A stretch of 5,732 nucleotides of DNA from Actinomycetota bacterium. Lineage in GTDB: Bacteria; Actinomycetota; Actinomycetes; Actinomycetales; Microbacteriaceae. Below are positions 1 to 5,732 of the stretch, one piece after another; positions within the stretch are counted from its first letter, which is position 1, and each line of letters starts with the position of its first letter. A program made the translations under genes and the position numbers. The notes below the pieces were generated by a model. That model had not been told where the DNA came from and searched no databases. It was given only the letters and a program-made list of their open reading frames with translations. Location: positions 1 to 5,732 of the forward strand of contig WLHO01000049.1 in NCBI GenBank assembly GCA_009702645.1, read 5' to 3'.

Positions 1-1
1 T

Positions 2-61
2 GCAAAGCCAGCTGCAAAGCGTAAGCCAGCAAAGCGCAAGCCAGCTGCGAAGAAGAAGTAA
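2..61 (+). CDS. 3' end of a gene with a Lys/Pro/Ala-rich basic tail (HU- or histone H1-like tail), partial
   Basis: Only the last 19 codons and a TAA stop (59-61) are present; the start lies outside the window. The frame beginning at position 2 reads AKPAAKRKPAKRKPAAKKK, a near-repeat of K-P-A-[A]-K-R units with no acidic residue. Such tails are typical of actinobacterial HU (HupB-type) nucleoid proteins and histone H1-like proteins, where they bind DNA non-specifically. Similar tails also end some actinobacterial topoisomerase I proteins, so the identity of the protein is not settled. The other frames of this stretch lack comparable sense; frame 1 has a stop at 22-24. A strong terminator follows 21 bp after the stop, which fits the end of a well-expressed transcription unit. 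Confidence 0.7.
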   Translation, partial: AKPAAKRKPAKRKPAAKKK

Positions 62-82
62 TTCTTTTTCATTTGCTTTAGG

Positions 83-111
83 AAAACCCCACTCGAAAGA
101 GTGGGGTTTTT
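83..111 (+). terminator. Rho-independent terminator, probably bidirectional
   Basis: A perfect 12-bp inverted repeat (83-94 with 99-110, AAAACCCCACTC and its complement) closes on a GAAA tetraloop at 95-98. On the plus strand the stem ends in a run of five T (107-111) followed by CTT, ending the basic-tail gene whose stop is at 59-61. On the minus strand the same stem ends in four T, so it can also stop transcripts of the epimerase gene, whose stop codon lies 38 bp away at 149-151. No other terminator-like stem is visible between the two convergent genes. Confidence 0.92.
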
Positions 112-148
112 CTTATCTTGGGTGAAGGCTAAAAACAGCTTCTACTTT

Positions 149-1036
149 TTACTTGGCTACAACCCAGTCAATTGAAGATTGCAGATCCGGGTAGCGGAAT
201 CTAAAGCCCGAAGCCAGCAGCTTATTGGCAGTCATTTTCTGACTGACCAGAAGTAGCTCCTGGGCCGCCTCGCCGATAAAGAGCTTCATTAGAAACTCTG
301 GGATTCTAAAGAACGTTGGGCGCTTTAGTGCTTTGCCCAATCCAACGATCATTTCCTCGCAGGTGGCAGGCTCCGGGGCTGTGAGATTGAATGGGCCACT
401 GGCTGCTGGGGTATTGATCAAGTGAATGATGGCAGCTGCTTCATCGACCAAATTGATCCAGGCCCAGAATTGTTTGCCTGAACCAATAGGTCCGCCAACC
501 CCAAGTTTTAGAAGAGGCATCAGGGGACCGAGGGCACCTTTTTTTCTACTCATGACCAAAGTTGTTCTAACCAGCACCACGCGGGCCCTGGCCTTGATAG
601 CTTCTTGCTCCCAGTTGTTTGCAAGATCAGATAGGAATCCTTCTCCCTTAGGAGATTCCTCGCTTAGCCAGGTTGAGCCACCTTCGCCGTAGAAGCCAGA
701 AGCTGACCCGCTTACAAGAACCCGTGGAGGATTGCCAGCTCGGTTGATTGCGGTGACCAAGGTTTTTGTCGAGTCGAGCCTTGAAGCCACGATCTCTTTC
801 TTGTATTTGGCAGTCCAGGGGATTTTTCCGGTGGTTGCCCCTGCAAGGTTCACAACCGCATCGACGCTTTCCATAATCTCTGGATCAATCTCACCCTTGG
901 CAGGATTCCAGCTGACTTCATCAGCGGCTTTGGCAGCTCTTCTAACGAGCTTTAGGGGTTCGTGCCCGGCTTCTTTGAGCTGGCGGGCTACTTCGGTTCC
1001 TACCAAACCACTCGCGCCAGAGATAAGTACGCGCAT
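149..1036 (-). CDS. TIGR01777 family epimerase (extended SDR, NAD-dependent epimerase/dehydratase plus DUF1731)
   Basis: This is a cytoplasmic nucleotide-binding protein of 295 aa, the usual length for the YfcH/SDR39U1 family; the physiological substrate of that family is not established. An N-terminal Rossmann fold carries GASGLVG (residues 7-13, GxxGxxG) directly after the first beta strand. NLAG (63-66) and SRLDSTKTLV (85-94) follow, then SGSASGFYG (109-117) with the family tyrosine at 116. WAWINLVDEA (191-200) corresponds to the family's usual WIHxxD region, with Asn where His is common. The C-terminal part (about 241-292, including GEAAQELLL and GFRFRYPDL) matches the DUF1731 domain. A longer reading to 1084 is possible, but the ATG at 1036 sits right at the first beta strand of the fold and has a GGGGA ribosome site 5 nt upstream, so I chose it. 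The gene is divergent from the TerC gene and ends facing the shared terminator. The family call is secure; the function is not. Confidence 0.93.
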   Translation of the reverse strand: MRVLISGASGLVGTEVARQLKEAGHEPLKLVRRAAKAADEVSWNPAKGEIDPEIMESVDAVVNLAGATTGKIPWTAKYKKEIVASRLDSTKTLVTAINRAGNPPRVLVSGSASGFYGEGGSTWLSEESPKGEGFLSDLANNWEQEAIKARARVVLVRTTLVMSRKKGALGPLMPLLKLGVGGPIGSGKQFWAWINLVDEAAAIIHLINTPAASGPFNLTAPEPATCEEMIVGLGKALKRPTFFRIPEFLMKLFIGEAAQELLLVSQKMTANKLLASGFRFRYPDLQSSIDWVVAK

Positions 1037-1138
1037 GTTTGTCCCCATTCGGTGGTTTAGAAGGTAGTTGTTAAAGACTCTCATAGAATTGGGAGATACA
1101 GGAAACTCCGGCTCTGCCGCTAACGGTTAGGTACCTCT
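1037..1138. promoter_or_regulatory. Divergent intergenic region between the epimerase and TerC genes
   Basis: This 102-bp gap must hold the promoters of both divergent genes. On the plus strand TAGAAT at 1084-1089 is a fair -10 candidate for the TerC gene and would give a leader of roughly 45 nt, but no convincing -35 is seen at the usual spacing. The leader contains short stems, such as CGGC-TCT-GCCG at 1109-1119, too small to call a regulator. I looked for the yybP-ykoY manganese riboswitch that precedes many TerC/Alx-type genes and do not recognise it; the space is also short for one. Confidence 0.35.
1042..1046 (-). promoter_or_regulatory. Ribosome binding site GGGGA deciding the epimerase start
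   Basis: Read on the minus strand, GGGGA lies 5 nt before the ATG at 1036. It supports this start over the in-frame upstream ATG at 1084, which would add 16 residues (MRVFNNYLLNHRMGTN) not expected ahead of a Rossmann beta strand. Another in-frame ATG at 1048 overlaps this motif and is less likely for that reason. Confidence 0.6.
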
Positions 1139-2179
1139 TTGTCTGAAGTAATGAACGTCGCCCCATGGATTTGGTACCTTTCGGTGGGCATCATCTCCCT
1201 AGTCATCGTGGGAGATCTGATCTATCAGATCAAGCGACCACACGAGCCAAGCTTCAAGGAAGCTGCCATCCAGAGCACCATCTATGTGGGTCTAGCGCTG
1301 CTGTTTACAGTCGTTGTTTCAGACGTTTGGGGAGGCCAGTTCGGAAGCGAGTACCTGGCAGGATTTATCACCGAGAAGTCTTTGTCGGTTGACAACCTAT
1401 TTGTGTTTCTGATCATCTTTACCAAGTTCAGAGTTCCAAGGCACCTCCAGAGTGAAGCGCTCTTGGTTGGAATCATTTTGGCTCTGATACTTCGTGGAAT
1501 CTTCATCGCAGTTGGTGCTGCAGCCATCGAGCGATTCAGCTGGGTGTTCTACATCTTCGGAGCCTTCTTGGTCTACACAGCAGTTCTACTGGTTTGGGAC
1601 ACGTTCAAAAAGGACGAAGAAGATAAAGTCCCTGGTGGAAAAATAGTTGCTCTTATCAAGACCAGATTCAGAACTGTTGATGAGTACCACGGCACGAAGC
1701 TAACCATCGTCAAGAATGGCCACCGCTACATCACACCGCTACTACTAGTGATGATTGCAATTGGATTCACCGACATCTTGTTTGCCCTGGATTCGATCCC
1801 GGCCGTTTATGGACTTACCAAAGAGCCTTACATCGTGTTTATGGCCAACGCCTTTGCGCTACTTGGCCTTCGCCAGCTCTATTTCTTACTGAGCGGATTG
1901 ATGGAAAGACTGAAGTACTTGGCAATTGGACTATCAATCATCCTAGGTTGGATTGGTGTCAAGCTGGTTATCCACGCTCTGCACAAGAACGAGCTTCCAT
2001 TTATCAATGGCGGAGAATACGTGAAGTCTGTTCCTGAGATCTCAACTGAGCTATCTCTTGGAGTGATTATTTCAACTCTGGCCATCACAACAGTTGTGAG
2101 CCTGATTGCAACTTCCAAGGACAAGAAAAAAGCTCCTGCTGCGAAGAAGGCAAAAGCCAAGAAAGCTAGTTCTAAGTAG
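1139..2179 (+). CDS. TerC family integral membrane protein (probable metal ion, likely Mn2+, transporter)
   Basis: The protein has 346 aa, with hydrophobic segments around residues 9-27, 44-62, 83-95, 107-129, 133-153, 197-215, 231-252, 260-280 and 303-323. The two TerC signatures are intact: EKSLSVDNLFVF (79-90, acidic E79 and D85) and TDILFALDSIPA (211-222, D212 and D218), followed by NAFALLGLRQLYFLL (237-251). In the family, acidic residues in these membrane motifs are thought to handle metal. Characterised members (Alx, MntP-independent Mn exporters, YceF/YkoY) export Mn2+ or help load metal onto exported proteins; tellurite resistance is the historical name. Start: TTG at 1139 has a weak AGGT 6 nt upstream; ATG at 1151 would drop only four residues and fits homologue N-termini equally well. 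The last 20 residues form a charged Lys/Ala tail unusual for the family core. The gene end overlaps the convergent YCII gene by 8 bp. Confidence 0.92.
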   Translation: MSEVMNVAPWIWYLSVGIISLVIVGDLIYQIKRPHEPSFKEAAIQSTIYVGLALLFTVVVSDVWGGQFGSEYLAGFITEKSLSVDNLFVFLIIFTKFRVPRHLQSEALLVGIILALILRGIFIAVGAAAIERFSWVFYIFGAFLVYTAVLLVWDTFKKDEEDKVPGGKIVALIKTRFRTVDEYHGTKLTIVKNGHRYITPLLLVMIAIGFTDILFALDSIPAVYGLTKEPYIVFMANAFALLGLRQLYFLLSGLMERLKYLAIGLSIILGWIGVKLVIHALHKNELPFINGGEYVKSVPEISTELSLGVIISTLAITTVVSLIATSKDKKKAPAAKKAKAKKASSK

Positions 2180-2456
2180 CGCTAAAGGGCCCGAACACCG
2201 GATTCCACTGCTGAATAGAGCGCGATCCGATAAAGCCAGCGATGTCGAACGGATCGTTGTCCAAAAGCGTTGCTAATTCTGTCGCCGACTCTGAGCTAAA
2301 AATCAGTAAAGCCTCTGGGTTATCAATCATGGGACCGGACGCTAACAGCTGACCAGATTCGAGCAAACCCGCCAACCACTGTCTGTGGATTGGCCTGATC
2401 TCATTTAGTTGATCAGGACTTGCAGCGTAAATGTAAGTCACTGCGAAAACTGGCAT
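2172..2456 (-). CDS. YCII family protein (YciI-like, dimeric alpha-beta barrel fold)
   Basis: The product is 94 aa, the full length of a single YCII domain. It begins with the first strand MPVFAVTYIY, has the conserved histidine in the helix IRPIHRQWL (H24), then SGQLLASGP (34-42), a hydrophobic strand ALLIFSS, and DPFDIAGF (68-75) with the conserved aspartate D68, ending near W84. In the family the His/Asp pair lines a putative active site, and the fold resembles muconolactone isomerase; no general reaction is established. The reading frame stays open to 2618, but that extension is Cys-rich, unlike the family, and runs through the 3' end of pmt. The ATG at 2456 has a strong AAGGAG site, which settles the start. 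It lies 52 bp downstream of pmt on the same strand, so co-transcription is plausible. It overlaps the TerC gene's stop tail-to-tail. Confidence 0.92.
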   Translation of the reverse strand: MPVFAVTYIYAASPDQLNEIRPIHRQWLAGLLESGQLLASGPMIDNPEALLIFSSESATELATLLDNDPFDIAGFIGSRSIQQWNPVFGPFSAT

Positions 2457-2461
2457 TTTTG

Positions 2462-2467
2462 CTCCTT
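2462..2467 (-). promoter_or_regulatory. Shine-Dalgarno AAGGAG for the YCII gene
   Basis: On the minus strand AAGGAG lies 5 nt before the ATG at 2456. It is the strongest ribosome site in the window and excludes the longer reading that would start at 2618 inside pmt. Its presence shows that this gene is translated independently of pmt even if the two share a transcript. Confidence 0.8.
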
Positions 2468-2508
2468 GGGGAAAGCTTCGGTATCTGGCTAGCTTATTGG
2501 CGCAAGGG

Positions 2509-3996
2509 CTAGATCCAGCTTGGAAGCCACATCCTGATCTGCCAAAGCTCGTAGGGCAAATACATCCCGGTATTGACCGGAAGAAAGAACAAGAATGCCC
2601 CAAACACCAAAGACACAAATCCTATGGTGGTGATATTTGCCAGCTTCTTTGATTTAGTCAAGAGTTTGCGCCTGAGCTGCTGAATGGCCAGAACCAAACC
2701 CAAAATTAGCCAAGGCTGAAAGCTCACTACATAAAACTGAAACACGGTTCTTTCTAAAAAGATTATCCACGGAAGATAGAGACTTGCTGTTCCAAGAAGC
2801 ACTAGCCCAAGTACTCTCTCACGATGCCTTGCGTAGCGATAGGCGATGTAGATCAGGGCTGCCGTTGAGCTAATCCAGATAAATGGATTTCCCAAAGCAG
2901 TGATTGCGCTCGAGCAGCCTTCTGCAATCTGGCAGCCATTAGTTCCCATTGGGTAAGACTCATAGAAGAAGGCCGTTGGGCGAAGCCCAACTAGCCACCC
3001 CAGCGGGTTTGCTTCGTAAGAATGCTCCTTGGTTAGATTTACGTGGAAGTTATAAATCATTTCGTGGTAGCGCCAGAGCGAGAGCAGCCAGTCTGGAAAG
3101 AGCGCAAAGATTCCCGTTGGTGGATTGTCGGTTGCCCAGTTGCGTAAGTATCCACCGGTGCCGACAATCCAACCGAGCCAAGTCATGAGGTAGGTAGCAA
3201 CCGCGGCTGGAACCAGGGACAGGAATGAAAAAGTGCCTTGGAGCAAAACACCTTTTCTGAACCAATTTGGTTCACCGGAATTTTTGCGAAGTAGTGATTC
3301 TGAAACAACTACATAAAGTCCGATGCCAGCCAGCAGATAAAGTCCTGACCACTTGATTGAACTGGCTGCTCCAAGGGCAACCCCGGTCAGAATCAACCAG
3401 GGTCTAAACCAGAGCATTGAATTCTTTGAACCTTCAATTGCCCGAGAGATCTTGACTCGCGAGCTTTGTTGATCGAACAAGAAAAACCAAAACCCTAGAA
3501 GTAAAAAGAAAGTCAGTGAAGCATCCAGTAAAGCGGTGCGAGATAAGGTGATCGCCAGACCATCTACCGCCAACAAAAAACCAGCCAGGATCGCAACGGG
3601 GACGGAACGGAACAGCTTTAGAGCCACTAGCATCAGTAATCCAACGGTGGCTATTCCAAGAAGTGCAGTACTTAGCCTCCAGCCAGTGCTTTCATCGACA
3701 CCGGTAAACCAGATACCGGTTGCGATTAGCCACTTACCCAATGGCGGGTGAACTACGAAGGCGGCCTGGTCTAGATAGCCAAGAACGTCTCCTGCTTGAA
3801 ATCCAGCATCGGCGCCATCAGGCCAGGACTTTTCATGACCCTCCCTGCTCAAAGTCAGGGCGTCTTTTACGTAATAGGTCTCATCAAAAACCAACCTCGC
3901 CGGATACCCAAGATTCCAAAGACGCGTCAGGGCAGCAATAACCATGACCGAGACGAATCCGGCAACTTCCAAAAATGATCTTCGAACAGCGAGCAT
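2509..3996 (-). CDS. pmt: Dolichyl-phosphate-mannose-protein mannosyltransferase (Pmt, GT39, actinobacterial type)
   Basis: This is a polytopic membrane enzyme of 495 aa, slightly shorter than the roughly 520 aa of mycobacterial and corynebacterial Pmt. The family transfers mannose from polyprenyl-phosphate-mannose to Ser/Thr of proteins during Sec export. The first membrane segment (about 11-24) is followed by FDETYYVKDA (37-46), with the catalytic Asp-Glu pair D38/E39. Next come HPPLGKW (83-89), SRTALLDASLTFFLL (152-166), SSIKWSG (212-218), HSYEANPLGWL (325-335) and FLERTVFQFY (413-422), all hallmarks of GT39. Cys355 and Cys361 lie in a probable outer loop and could pair. A hydrophobic C-terminal segment (about 455-473) precedes the characteristic end LWQIRMWLPSWI. 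The ATG at 3996 is the only start upstream of the first membrane segment, since a TAG closes the frame at 4006-4008. No Shine-Dalgarno is evident. The gene is divergent from rsmI, as in other Actinobacteria (Rv1002c/Rv1003). Confidence 0.94.
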   Translation of the reverse strand: MLAVRRSFLEVAGFVSVMVIAALTRLWNLGYPARLVFDETYYVKDALTLSREGHEKSWPDGADAGFQAGDVLGYLDQAAFVVHPPLGKWLIATGIWFTGVDESTGWRLSTALLGIATVGLLMLVALKLFRSVPVAILAGFLLAVDGLAITLSRTALLDASLTFFLLLGFWFFLFDQQSSRVKISRAIEGSKNSMLWFRPWLILTGVALGAASSIKWSGLYLLAGIGLYVVVSESLLRKNSGEPNWFRKGVLLQGTFSFLSLVPAAVATYLMTWLGWIVGTGGYLRNWATDNPPTGIFALFPDWLLSLWRYHEMIYNFHVNLTKEHSYEANPLGWLVGLRPTAFFYESYPMGTNGCQIAEGCSSAITALGNPFIWISSTAALIYIAYRYARHRERVLGLVLLGTASLYLPWIIFLERTVFQFYVVSFQPWLILGLVLAIQQLRRKLLTKSKKLANITTIGFVSLVFGAFLFFLPVNTGMYLPYELWQIRMWLPSWI

Positions 3997-4002
3997 AAGC
4001 CC

Positions 4003-4008
4003 ATGCTA
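4003..4008 (-). promoter_or_regulatory. Candidate -10 box TAGCAT for pmt, leaderless arrangement
   Basis: Read on the minus strand, TAGCAT fits the actinobacterial TANNNT -10 pattern and ends 6 nt before the pmt ATG at 3996. Transcription would then begin at or beside the A of the start codon. This agrees with the lack of a ribosome site ahead of pmt. No clear -35 is present at 17 bp spacing, so the call rests on motif and spacing only. Confidence 0.35.
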
Positions 4009-4045
4009 ATGAACCCACAGGTTTGGTTTCTGCGAGAATGATTCA

Positions 4046-4858
4046 ATGCTTATCCTGGCCGCCACTCCCATCGGAAACATTGGCGATGCCTCAGAGCGAC
4101 TAAAGTCCACTCTTGAATCCGCCAAGGTTATTGCGGCCGAGGATACCCGAACTCTTCTAAAGCTTGCTAACCACCTAGGACTGAAGCTTGCGGCCGAACT
4201 GATTAGTCTTCACGAGCACAACGAATTACAAAAACTTGATCGTTTAGTTCAAATCGCACAGACCGCGGATTTGGTTTTGGTAAGCGATGCCGGAATGCCA
4301 ACAATTAGCGATCCAGGATTTGCGTTGGTGAGAGCATGCGCGCAAGCAGGTGTTGAGATTCAAGTTATCCCTGGCCCATCCGCGGTTATTTCAGCACTGG
4401 CGGTTTCTGGATTATCAACAGATCGATTTTGCTTTGAGGGTTTCTTGCCACGCAAATCTGGAGAACGAACCAGAGTCTTTGAATCTCTAATTTCTGAAAC
4501 TCGAACCATGGTCTTTTTCGAATCCCCTCACCGAATTGCCGATTCACTTCTGGATGCCGCAAAAGTCTTTGGAGCCAATCGATTGGCTTCGGTTTCCAGG
4601 GAGCTGACCAAGAAGTTTGAAGAAACCAAGCGCGGCACCCTGGGCGAGCTTGTCGAATGGGCCCAGGACCAAAAGGGTGAAATGGTGCTGGTTATTGCAG
4701 GAGCTGAACCGGTGGTTTGGAACTTAGAGGACCTGGTTTCAAAGGTTATCGAGCTCAAAAGTGAGGGAACCGGACTAAAGCAGGCCGCCTCCAGCATCGC
4801 TAAGCAGTACGGAGCATCGAGTTCTGAGCTCTACGCTTTAGCTCTCAAGCAACTCTAG
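4046..4858 (+). CDS. rsmI: 16S rRNA (cytidine(1402)-2'-O)-methyltransferase RsmI
   Basis: RsmI uses SAM to 2'-O-methylate C1402 of 16S rRNA in the ribosomal P site, acting in the cytoplasm on the 30S subunit. The product is 270 aa, close to the usual 270-290. It belongs to the tetrapyrrole-methylase fold and shows every family mark: ATPIGNIGD (6-14), AEDTR (31-35), HEHNE (56-60), VSDAGMPTISDPG (79-91), IPGPSA (108-113), the stretch ALAVSGLSTDRFCFEGFLPRK (117-137) and FFESPHR (157-163). The C-terminal part (about 225-270) is the small helical domain of RsmI and ends SSELYALALKQL. The ATG at 4046 places the first beta strand immediately at the N-terminus, as expected. The upstream sequence has only a poor ribosome site (GAGA). 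metG follows after 28 bp on the same strand, so the two probably form an operon. Confidence 0.96.
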   Translation: MLILAATPIGNIGDASERLKSTLESAKVIAAEDTRTLLKLANHLGLKLAAELISLHEHNELQKLDRLVQIAQTADLVLVSDAGMPTISDPGFALVRACAQAGVEIQVIPGPSAVISALAVSGLSTDRFCFEGFLPRKSGERTRVFESLISETRTMVFFESPHRIADSLLDAAKVFGANRLASVSRELTKKFEETKRGTLGELVEWAQDQKGEMVLVIAGAEPVVWNLEDLVSKVIELKSEGTGLKQAASSIAKQYGASSSELYALALKQL

Positions 4859-4873
4859 ATAGAGCTGCTCGGT

Positions 4874-4879
4874 TAAGCT
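4874..4879 (+). promoter_or_regulatory. Candidate -10 box TAAGCT for a leaderless metG transcript
   Basis: TAAGCT fits TANNNT and ends 7 nt before the metG ATG, in the 28-bp gap after rsmI. The gap holds no recognisable ribosome site. This could give metG its own leaderless start in addition to read-through from rsmI. There is no -35 support, and the motif is short enough to occur by chance. Confidence 0.2.
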
Positions 4880-4886
4880 TGTATCC

Positions 4887-5732
4887 ATGTCTAGCGTGAG
4901 TCCATCGGGAAAGTCGTTTTATGTAACGACCCCTATTTTTTACGTGAATGACGCCCCGCATATCGGCCATGCTTACACCGAGGTGGCTTCGGATGTCTTG
5001 ACTCGTTGGCAGCGCCAAAAGGGCAGCAGTGCATTCCTGCTCACCGGTACCGACGAGCACGGTGAAAAAATTCTTAGAACCGCTAGCGCCAACAATTCAA
5101 CTCCCCAGGCCTGGGCAGACAAGCTAGTGCATGATGCTTGGCTGCCACTTCTAGAAACCCTTGACGTTGATAATCAAGACTTCATCAGAACAACTGAAGT
5201 TCGACACAAGGTAAATGTTCAGCGCTTCCTTCAGGACCTAAACGACAAGGGATTTATCTACCAGGGCTCTTACGAAGGAAACTACTGCGTGGGTTGCGAG
5301 GAGTTCAAAACCGATTCCGATTTAGTCGAGGGCGAAGGCGCATTTGCCGAGGAGTTGGTTTGCGCCATCCACTCCAAGCCAGTTGAGCGCCTTGAGGAAA
5401 CAAACTACTTTTTCAAGCTGAGTGATTTCCAACAGCCACTGCTTGATTACTATGAGCAGAACCCAAACTTTATTCAGCCTGAATCGGCCAGAAATGAAGT
5501 CATTTCTTTTGTCAAGCGAGAGCTAACGGATCTTTCAATCTCAAGATCTAAAGACAAGTTTGACTGGGGAATTGATATTCCTTGGGACACTAATCACGTT
5601 ATCTATGTTTGGTTTGATGCGCTTTTGAATTACATAACTGCAATTGGTTATGGCGAAGATGAAAACAAGTTTGAAAGTCTATGGCCGGCTTCGATTCAGG
5701 TTGTGGGAAAAGACATTCTTCGTTGCCATGCA
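4887..5732 (+). CDS. metG: Methionyl-tRNA synthetase MetG, 5' part (282 codons, truncated by the window edge)
   Basis: The enzyme charges tRNA-Met with methionine in the cytoplasm. The open frame starts at the ATG at 4887 and runs to the last base without a stop. Class I signatures are present: PIFYVNDAPHIGHAYTEV (16-33, HIGH at 25-28), TGTDEHGEK (53-61), a connective zinc knuckle with YCVGC (133-137) and CAIH (159-162), ETNYFFKLS (171-179), then FDWGIDIPWD (225-234), IYVWFDALLNY (239-249) and VVGKDILRCHA (272-282). The KMSKS loop and anticodon-binding domain lie beyond the window. The zinc site is of the single-knuckle C-x2-C/C-x2-H type known from Thermus thermophilus MetRS. No Shine-Dalgarno precedes the ATG. 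A GTG three codons later is a less likely start. The pmt-rsmI-metG neighbourhood matches other Actinobacteria. Confidence 0.96.
   Translation, partial: MSSVSPSGKSFYVTTPIFYVNDAPHIGHAYTEVASDVLTRWQRQKGSSAFLLTGTDEHGEKILRTASANNSTPQAWADKLVHDAWLPLLETLDVDNQDFIRTTEVRHKVNVQRFLQDLNDKGFIYQGSYEGNYCVGCEEFKTDSDLVEGEGAFAEELVCAIHSKPVERLEETNYFFKLSDFQQPLLDYYEQNPNFIQPESARNEVISFVKRELTDLSISRSKDKFDWGIDIPWDTNHVIYVWFDALLNYITAIGYGEDENKFESLWPASIQVVGKDILRCHA

Noticed and set aside
426..1067. Plus-strand open frames (426-692 and 732-1067) opposite the epimerase gene.
   Set aside because: They are antisense shadows of a well-conserved gene and show no recognisable domain or ribosome site.
1037..1084. Extended N-terminus of the epimerase starting at 1084.
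   Set aside because: It would put 16 unrelated residues ahead of the Rossmann beta strand; the ATG at 1036 has a better-placed ribosome site.
1037..1138. A yybP-ykoY (Mn2+) riboswitch ahead of the TerC gene.
   Set aside because: The gap is about the minimum length for this class, and I cannot find its conserved paired loops; only short 4-bp stems are visible. A covariance-model search (Rfam yybP-ykoY) would settle it.
2457..2618. N-terminal extension of the YCII frame, making a 148-aa protein.
   Set aside because: The added 54 residues are Cys-rich and unlike any YCII protein, run antiphase through the pmt 3' end, and bypass the strong AAGGAG site at 2462-2467.
2949..3978. Several short plus-strand open frames and one minus-strand frame (3050-3265) inside pmt.
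   Set aside because: All lie within the GT39 coding sequence in other frames; their translations are Arg/Ser/Pro-rich low-information sequence.
4845..5060. Minus-strand 71-aa frame covering the start of metG and the rsmI-metG gap.
   Set aside because: It is antisense to the conserved HIGH region of MetRS and has no family resemblance.
1..5732. Mobile elements, CRISPR arrays, tRNA genes or a novel defence-type system.
   Set aside because: No transposase or integrase, no spaced direct repeats, no tRNA cloverleaf and no cluster of unknown genes were seen; every long frame belongs to a known family and the gaps are about 100 bp or less.

Overview
The window looks like a chromosomal, mostly housekeeping segment from an actinobacterium. 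The Lys/Pro/Ala-rich protein tail, the actinobacterial type of protein O-mannosyltransferase (pmt) and its divergent position beside rsmI and a methionyl-tRNA synthetase gene all point that way; the same order is known from Mycobacterium and Corynebacterium. Base composition is close to balanced rather than GC-rich, which would suit a small-genome freshwater member of the Microbacteriaceae (Rhodoluna/Aquiluna-like). That taxonomic placement is inference.

Layout from left to right. Positions 2-61 hold the last 19 codons of a plus-strand gene with a basic, histone-like tail. A perfect 12-bp stem terminator follows at 83-111 and can serve both strands. A TIGR01777-type NAD(P)-binding epimerase lies on the minus strand (149-1036). 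It is separated by about 100 bp from a divergent TerC-family membrane protein on the plus strand (1139-2179). That gene converges with, and overlaps by 8 bp, a small YCII-family protein on the minus strand (2172-2456). The YCII gene lies 52 bp downstream of pmt on the same strand (2509-3996), so the two may be co-transcribed. Forty-nine bp separate pmt from the divergent rsmI (4046-4858). After 28 bp comes metG (4887 onward), cut by the window edge before its KMSKS loop.

Functionally, rsmI and metG both serve translation (decoding-centre 2'-O-methylation and Met-tRNA charging). Pmt acts at the membrane, modifying exported proteins with mannose. The TerC protein is probably a metal (Mn2+) transporter. 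The epimerase and the YCII protein have recognisable folds but no assigned substrate. All intergenic gaps are about 100 bp or shorter. I found no RNA gene, mobile element, CRISPR array or sign of horizontal transfer. I do not see a new biological system here. The points worth a second look are small: possible leaderless starts around pmt, rsmI and metG, a lysine/alanine tail on TerC, and an overlapping convergent gene end with no visible terminator.
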